Positions 57,290 to 64,000 of a stretch of DNA of 64,000 nucleotides are shown here, piece after piece. How positions within the stretch are numbered: the stretch's first letter is position 1; each line of letters begins with the position of its first letter. The notes beneath the pieces were generated by a model, which saw only the letters and a list, made by a program, of their open reading frames with translations, was not told the origin of the DNA and made no database searches. Origin of the DNA: Liolophura sinensis (lineage: Eukaryota; Mollusca; Polyplacophora; Chitonida; Chitonidae); assembly GCF_032854445.1 (NCBI RefSeq), contig NC_088296.1:12004706-12068705 (forward strand), written 5' to 3'. The translations under genes were made by a program, and so were the position numbers.

Positions 57290-57995
57290 CTACCTGATGG
57301 GTATCTTCTCAGTAGTGCTGGTTTCCTCTCTGTCTGATAACTTGTCGGTATATGATCTGATGTGTATCTATTTAGGTGTGGGTGGTTTCCTCTGTGTGAC
57401 ACCTTGTCCGTATGTTATATGATGTGTATCTTTTCAGCTGTGATGGGTTTCCTGTCTGTCTGATACCTTGTGCGAATATTACCTGATGTGTGTCTTCTCA
57501 GGTGTGATAGGTTTCCTGACTCTCTGACACTTGGTCCACACTTGACCTGATGTGTGTCTTCTCAGGAGAGCTGGTTTTCCCCTCTCTCTAATACCGGGTT
57601 CACACATTACCTGATTACCTGATTACCTGATTACCTGATGTGTAACTTCTCAGGAGAGATGGCTTTCCCTCTCTAATGCCATTTCCACACATTGTACGTT
57701 ATGTGTGACTTTTCTGGAAAAATGGTTTTCCTCTCTTTAATACCGGGTTCACACATTACCTGATGTGTGTCTTCTCAGGAGAGATGGTTTTGCTTTCTCT
57801 AATACCGGGTCCACACATTACATGGTGTGTAACTTCTCGGGAGGGCTGGTTTTCCCCTTTCCATAATACCGGGTCCACACATTACATGGTGTGTAGCTTC
57901 TCGGGAGGGTTGGTGTTGCCCTCTCTCTAATACAGATTCCACACACTACTTGATGTGTAACTTCTCAGGAGGGATGGTTTTCCTCACTCTTTTAG
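57290..57995. repeat. ~60-bp minisatellite, unit 3
   Basis: As in units 1 and 2. It contains four consecutive copies of the 8-mer tgattacc near 57610-57640, where unit 1 has two and unit 2 none. Confidence 0.85.
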
Positions 57996-58044
57996 CTTTA
58001 AGCATACTGACGGCTGATTTTATAGTCTCTGATATAAAGAACAC

Positions 58045-58170
58045 CAAGTCCAGCTCATGCTGGCTTCCTCTCCGTTCGTACATGTACGCGGAATGGGCTA
58101 CAGCAACATGCGGATGATCGTATAAGTGAAACATTGTTGAGTGCGGCGTAAAACACCCACCAAATAAATG
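58045..58170 (+). mobile_element. SINE 3' fragment (unit 3)
   Basis: Counterpart of 955-1080. Confidence 0.75.
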
Positions 58171-61100
58171 TGTATAATTTATAACTCTCCACCGGTCAGG
58201 TTCTAAAAGCAGCAAGCCTGGGCTTTAAACTCCTGTGTTGGGCAGAAAAACCTTATAAAGCATGATTTTTCTGGCGGAATCGTAAATGATAAAACCATAG
58301 GTCATGTACTGCCTAACTTCGTATGAGCGGGGAAGGGAAGAATTTAGTTAACCCACGACTCTTTCCTTGTGTAGGATGATATGATTTCTTGATGGAATGA
58401 AGACATGATGAGCGCCAGATGACGAGGTGTTGAGGTGAAAAGCTACAAAATCAGGGAAAAAAACGAAGTTCGCTAAGTATTTATCTTACATAGAAGCTGT
58501 TCATCAAGATATTAAGAGTTAAAGCATGGGGAATGAAATAAATACAGGGCGCCTGGCGGTAGATGTATGTATATCATAACACAACACAGCAAAATCATTG
58601 TTAAAATTGTATCCATTGGGGGGTGGGGGGTGGGGGGGTTAGTGCGGTATAACAGACTAGCTAATTCTGGAGACACAGGCGCGAGTTTCAGTAGTTCCAT
58701 GGTTAGTGTACAAACGATCATGTTATAATAGACTACGTAGACTCTCATTATAAACATAGTCAGGAACATCATATGTCGACGGTTGCGCCAGTAGGTGAAT
58801 AAAAAGCTCACCAAAGAAAAATCTCCCTTTTACACGTAACTCTGCACTGGCATTACGCTTTTTACTCTTTTAGTTCAAAAATGAGATAAACAAACTATTT
58901 CTAACACACATCGTGTAATATTCAGAGCTACGAATGATATAGACAACTGTACAACTGCTATGGTAGACTAACACATGCATACCCGTGTGGAAAAGGCACA
59001 AATATCATTTTTTTTCACTTCTATATGCAGTGTTTTCCATAAACGTTTTCACATTTAATTAGCAGATGAAGATTAACTAGAAAGCATACTTAATATTAAT
59101 GTATAAAACAACAGTTGTTAGAAAGAAATAGAAAGACTTCAATTGACAATAAGTTCAAATTGTTGGTTTACAAGAGTTGTTTGCAGTACGAAGTCATGCA
59201 ACTGTGAGGAAGGTCACCTAAACTCCATCCCAGGCTGGGGTTGAAAAGCGTTATCTTGGCACTTAACACAAACATAAACTCAGATAGGTAACTTTGGTTT
59301 TAATTTTTAGTATGTAGGCCAACATATGGTTATAAATTTGATTTAAATCAAAAAATATAATAAAACTAAAATATATAATAAGCCCCAAACTAAAATATAT
59401 AATAAGCCCCCATATAAATTCCAGTATGATTTCAGACAAATGTCCCATGACATTCATATATAATTCATTATTAATATGATTTATTTTCTCTGAAAAATGT
59501 ATATTTTCAATACTCACATATATATCTATATATATCTATATACATATTAAATAAAATCAAAAAGTTGATGCAAGTAGATAATTAAAATATATCCAAAGGT
59601 AATTAAAATATGTATATCTGTCTTAATAGCAACATACAGCTGTAAATGAATCATACAAGGACCACGTGGTTAGCACGATCAGAGGTTGCAATACCCTAGA
59701 TGGCTATTAACTCCTTTGTTAAATGTGATAAATGCAGATATTGCAGATACTTATGTTGGTACTTTTTCTTTCATTTTCTTATATCTGTACTGGTTTTTGT
59801 TAAATAAAATGTTTCTGTGTTGTGGTTATATAAGCAGCCTGTCATGAACTAATATATAATAGAATCGCTAAGTGACGGACTGCTCAGTGGTTTACTAGGG
59901 TTCCAATGGTTAAATACATTACACTTATTAAGTCTTTGATCTTCGCTTTAGTACATGCAGTGAATGTGGAAGAGTTTCAATTTTAGAATAAGAGGTCAGA
60001 TATAAGCCAGATTAGAATATCTGCGTCCACGTTTAAAATATTCATGAAATGTGTTTTCTCGTGGGTCTACTCGGTATTTAGGCGAGTAGTTTATAACGTG
60101 TTCAGCTTGGATAATTTTACAAAATTTAATGAGGAAAATAATATGTAAAGGGCTGAAAGTTTAATTTGTCATCATAAACTACCATTTGAGGCTGCTGTGA
60201 ATGTGTACATGATACACTCTTTATATATTTTAACCATCATACATCACATACGTTTAAATAAATAATGGGTTTCTCCATGTTTCCTCTGATTTGCTATGAT
60301 TGTTGTTTTCAAATTGGTATTTATTCTTGAATAGACTAGAAAGTGTTTGCCTAAATTACGGTATTTAATTGAGAATATCAGGTAAAAAGCCAAAATGGGC
60401 CTTGGATCGGGGCAAAACGAACCAGTGTGCCGTTTTGCCCCTTCCCACTTCGGTTGATGAAATTGTCGTGGAAACTAGTGCAACTTTGCAATGAAAGACA
60501 CACACAAAATCTGTGAGCACCGGGGTAAAAACAGGCTTACCATAGATCAAAGGTGATCAAAATTTTGACCGCCCATAAAAACGGTACGACGAATGGTATC
60601 AAATGTGGCACAAAGGCCGGTTTCTCCCATGGGTCCGTTATGTCTAACTCTTCCCCTGACAGCATTAAGATTATAAAATTAAAAAAATAAAATTGTATCA
60701 AATAATAAAGATATTCCTGCCATGAAATGACAGACAACTTTATGTTATTCAGAGTCAAAACATAGCGGCCTGCTAACAATAGCTGCATGGAATGCGACGG
60801 AGGTATTAATCCAGAAAGGTGGACGACAAAACTTGTGCTTATGGAACTCGCGTCACTTTTGCAAAACTGACGCTATCAAAAACGATATATCATGATAAGA
60901 TATTTATAGATTACAGTTACAGGTATATCAGAACGGAGTAAGTAGACTGGTGCTTAATAACGGAAACAGCCATTAGACTAATTTGAAACTCGACGGGAAC
61001 ACAGTCACTTTCGATTTCAACAAAAATATCTACATCTCTCATCAATAAATGTTTCTCATAGAAATGTACACATATTCGTGACATGAAGACGACGGAAGTT

Positions 61101-61759
61101 AGTTTCATTTATGTTTAAAGTTACCTCACACTGGAGGGAGAATCCGACGAAATTCGAGCCTGTGGCACGGCTCCTGTGTCGTCCGTCTTCAAAGCTAAAC
61201 GATTTGGCTATAAACAAGCTGGCTGCAGTAATACTGTTCACGTGAAGAACATAGGTCTATTTTCAACGCATTAAAAACGTCTAATTGTTACACCCGGGTG
61301 CCTTAACTCCTAGGGCCTTGATTGCGGCGTGCATGCCTGATTGTTAGAGCTAAGTACACATGAATGGGTTGGCAGCTAGTGAATAGGGTTCTGTGGAGCT
61401 GCATGCTATTGTAATGCTTGTTCAATTCTGCACACAACCGTCCTGATAAGCCTGCAGCACAACTTTTTGGCACAGGTTATCTTTCCTGGCTGTGAAGAAT
61501 GTAGATATATAAAGGGATTTGGTTGTTTTCTGTCAAACTTTGAAACTATTTTGACCTGACATTTGATAAATTTGTGTAGTGGGAGAGATCACAATGGAGA
61601 CTTACAACATGTGTGTACGCGCAATTTGTGAGTCGTTCTTTCGAGTCTGTTGCGTCTATACATAATTATCTCAGTGGAGTTCCTACTATGCATATTTTGT
61701 TAGGGTGGGTAGCTCCCAGTCTTGAGGTTATTAAACTGAGGTAACTACTTCGAGAATTA
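58171..61759. other. Intergenic, no gene recognised (unit 3)
   Basis: Collinear with 1081-4427, with about 128 bp extra at 60190-60317 relative to unit 2. Confidence 0.65.
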
Positions 61760-62305
61760 AAATGTTTATCTTGGCCTTTTTGGTATGGCCAGAAATTCTA
61801 ATTTGGTACCAGTTAGTTTGGCTAAGTCTGACTCTAGCAAACAGTTAGTCTTGCAGAAAGTGCATATGGCCGACGATTATCTAATGTTATTTATGAAGAG
61901 GTCTAAAACTATTCAGTTTTGTTAGCGGAAGTTAAGGTTTCCTCTGGTTGCAAAACCGGGATCTGCTTTATGTCAGGTAGCTTCCTTGAGGACTACGAGG
62001 TCTATGTACAGTTGTGGCGATCCTGATAAGGCTCTGTTTTCTCTGCCTCATAAGAATACATTTCGTCCTGTGACATACATGTCGTATTTGCGTGTTCGTG
62101 GTCTGCGTTTGTCTACAGCAGGTTATAATGCTAGCATATTTTCTAAGCATAGTTTTCGGAGGGGTGGTGCGTCGTACGCATTTCAGGCTCAGGTTGCAGG
62201 TGAAGTCATACAGATGTCATGAGACTGAGCTAGTGATGTTTACAGATGTTACTTAGAAGTGGATTTAAAAGGTCGTATAATAGTGTCCCGGCGCCTGAGG
62301 AACCT
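61760..62305 (+). pseudogene. Tyrosine recombinase remnant (unit 3)
   Basis: Third copy. HSFRRGGASYAFQAQ is readable. The Gly codon before GD-stop is now TGA (tca tga gac tga). A ~20-bp insertion (ggtttcctctggttgcaaa) lies at about 61936. Confidence 0.72.
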
Positions 62306-62682
62306 GATCTTGTTTGAGAAGGCATAATACGTGGCGATGGTGCAACTGGTGTCGGACTCTACATGTAATTCTTCTGTCGACCTGTTTATTTTCTCATAAT
62401 GGGTATGTATGTTTGATAGGTATCGCAATGGGCTATCGCTGTCTACATTTAAAGCTGTTTTCATTCCCGGATTTGTAGTCCATGTATGTATGCGTGCATC
62501 AGGTCCATTGTAGTGTTTCTATGTGCAGTAAAGTTCATAAAGCCTTATATTCAACCCGGTGCTGGAGTCACTTTCAAAAAATACACCGTGTCATTACAAA
62601 GAAACCCAGTTAAGACCTTACCAAAAATCAACATAAAGTTAGTAAAACAGATCGTCTCCCTTAATATCGAAAGCCTTTAATA

Positions 62683-62953
62683 TTTATTTTATTGATTTAT
62701 TTGATTGGTGTTTTAGGCCGTACTCAAGAATATTTCACTTATACGACGGCGGCCAGCATTACGGTGAGTGGAAACCGAGCAGAGCCCGGGGGAAAAGCAC
62801 GACCATACGCAGGTTGCTGGCAGACCTTCCCACGTACGACCGGAGAGGAAACCAGCATGAGCTGGACTTGAACTCGCAGCCACCGCATTGGTGAGAGACT
62901 CCTGGGTCATTACGCTGCACTAGCGAGCTAACCAACTGAGCCACGGAGGCCCC
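62683..62953 (-). mobile_element. Full-length tRNA-derived SINE (unit 3)
   Basis: Third copy of the same insertion, with target duplications 62669-62682 and 62954-62967. Confidence 0.9.
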
Positions 62954-63214
62954 GAAAGCCTTTAATAATGTTAACGTTTGTTCAATGTGTTGACTATTTT
63001 TACGTCACAAAACAAACTTCTGTCAAGAAGGGTGGTTTTTGGATTTAAGAAATCGGCGATCTAGGACAATGGTTTATACTGGCTTTTACGGTCATTGATG
63101 ACTTCACCTCGGTCATTGGCGTACCAGGGTATAATTTTGGACTTTTGGATTTGTCCACTTCTTACGAATAGTTCTTTCTGCAGTTGTTAAAATAGCTTTG
63201 TTCGGTCTGAGGGG

Positions 63215-63600
63215 AGCATTGGATGGTACGGAAGTGACATTGTCTGACGTGGAAAGAGCCTTGAGTCGGGAGGGGGGCGTGCAAGTAACTTAATCTGTCC
63301 TGAAATGAGGGATGGAAGCCACTTTGTCTGTTCTGGAAAGAGGATTTGGAAGGAATAAAAGGCTCTTTGCTTAACCTGGAATGAACATCTGATCTGGAAA
63401 GAGCATTGTAAAGAATGGAAATCACTTTTTCTGACCTGGAAATAGCATGAAGCGAATGAAAGCTGCTTTGTCTGTCATGAAAAGAGCATTGCTGGGATGG
63501 AAACCGCTTTGTAGGAGATAAGAAGAGCATTGGATGGTATGAAAGCCACTTTGTCTGTTCTTGAGAGATCATTGGGGGGATGGAAGCCCCTTTGGCATGC
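63215..63600. repeat. ~41-bp minisatellite (unit 3)
   Basis: As at 6100-6425 with the extra copy shared with unit 2. Confidence 0.8.
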
Positions 63601-64000
63601 GTACTTGTATCTTACTGACTTCTCTTACGCTTTGTTTCGAGTGTGAACTTTAGAGACAGAAGTTTATATGTGTGAAGAGATATCCGAGCCGTACCTTATA
63701 TAACATTGAATTGGCTTGCGCGGGTCTGTTCTAAAGATCCAGAAATGAGATACAGTTGCTACCCCTCGTTGTATGTATGAGACGTCAACCATGCGAGACA
63801 TGTATATTGACTTTAATAAATACATGTACTTCCTTTAAGTCCACCTAACAGAGCCTTACGTTATTAAGTTTATTTTCGCCATATGGTGAATTCCAACGGA
63901 TGCCCACTAAAGAACTAAAAGAAAAGATCTCCCAACCTGTGTGCCCAATACCAATTTATGTAACGAATAATGTTATTAGGTTTAGAAGAAGCCTTCCGGT
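63601..64000. other. Intergenic, window end
   Basis: Collinear with 6426-6830; no gene. Confidence 0.6.

Larger units (their letters stand above)
57002..64000. repeat. Tandem segmental duplication, unit 3 (partial)
   Basis: Collinear with the first ~7 kb of units 1 and 2 and cut by the window end before its TRIM gene. By extension a third TRIM copy would lie beyond 64000. Confidence 0.92.

Overview
This is eukaryotic, AT-rich, repeat-laden nuclear DNA, most likely from a lophotrochozoan and plausibly a bivalve mollusc. The evidence is spliced genes with GT-AG introns, tRNA-derived SINEs of molluscan type with a 3' core ending in a 'gagtacggcgtaaaacacc'-like motif, a Meta-type SINE, non-LTR and tyrosine-recombinase transposon remnants, and many minisatellites. 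Nothing looks prokaryotic.

The window is a tandem segmental duplication. Unit 1 is 1-30410, unit 2 is 30411-57001, and unit 3 (57002-64000) is cut by the window end. By eye the units are mostly over 90% identical. Each carries, in order: a ~60-bp minisatellite, a SINE tail, a broken tyrosine recombinase, a full SINE with 14-bp target-site duplications, a ~41-bp minisatellite, a (TA)n tract, a reverse-strand LINE remnant (endonuclease plus RT), two SINE fragments, a candidate TATA promoter, and an intact six-exon TRIM-type E3 ligase gene with a 3' flank. The units differ by large private insertions. Unit 1 has an 8.3-kb LTR retrotransposon. Unit 2 has a ~4.6-kb block at 41873-46520 and extra insertions in TRIM introns.

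The real host genes are two TRIM paralogues: A at 22173-28641 (597 aa predicted) and B at 48997-55219 (594 aa). Both encode RING, B-box 1, B-box 2, coiled coil and PRY/SPRY. Coding exons 2-4 are exactly 96, 231 and 23 nt in both, with matching intron phases. The SPRY exon has diverged between copies much more than the RING/B-box exon, as in ligand-sensing TRIM families.

The most remarkable object is the LTR element at 13000-21293. It has two 2403-bp LTRs with no difference seen, a 4-bp target duplication (cacg) and a clean empty site in unit 2. It encodes a PNMA/Ty3-like Gag with a CCHC knuckle but has no protease, RT, RNase H or integrase core. At the Gag 3' end there is a TTTAAAC slippery heptamer in correct phase, a 5-nt spacer, a perfect 11-bp hairpin and a possible pseudoknot. 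A -1 frameshift there would enter a 154-codon extension that carries a PAM2-like (poly(A)-binding-protein-binding) motif and ends in a residual pol C-terminal tail. A third, coiled-coil ORF starts 6 nt after a strong splice acceptor and is interrupted by one in-frame TAG. The element lies in sense orientation in the inferred 5' UTR intron of TRIM A, and its LTR carries a consensus splice donor.
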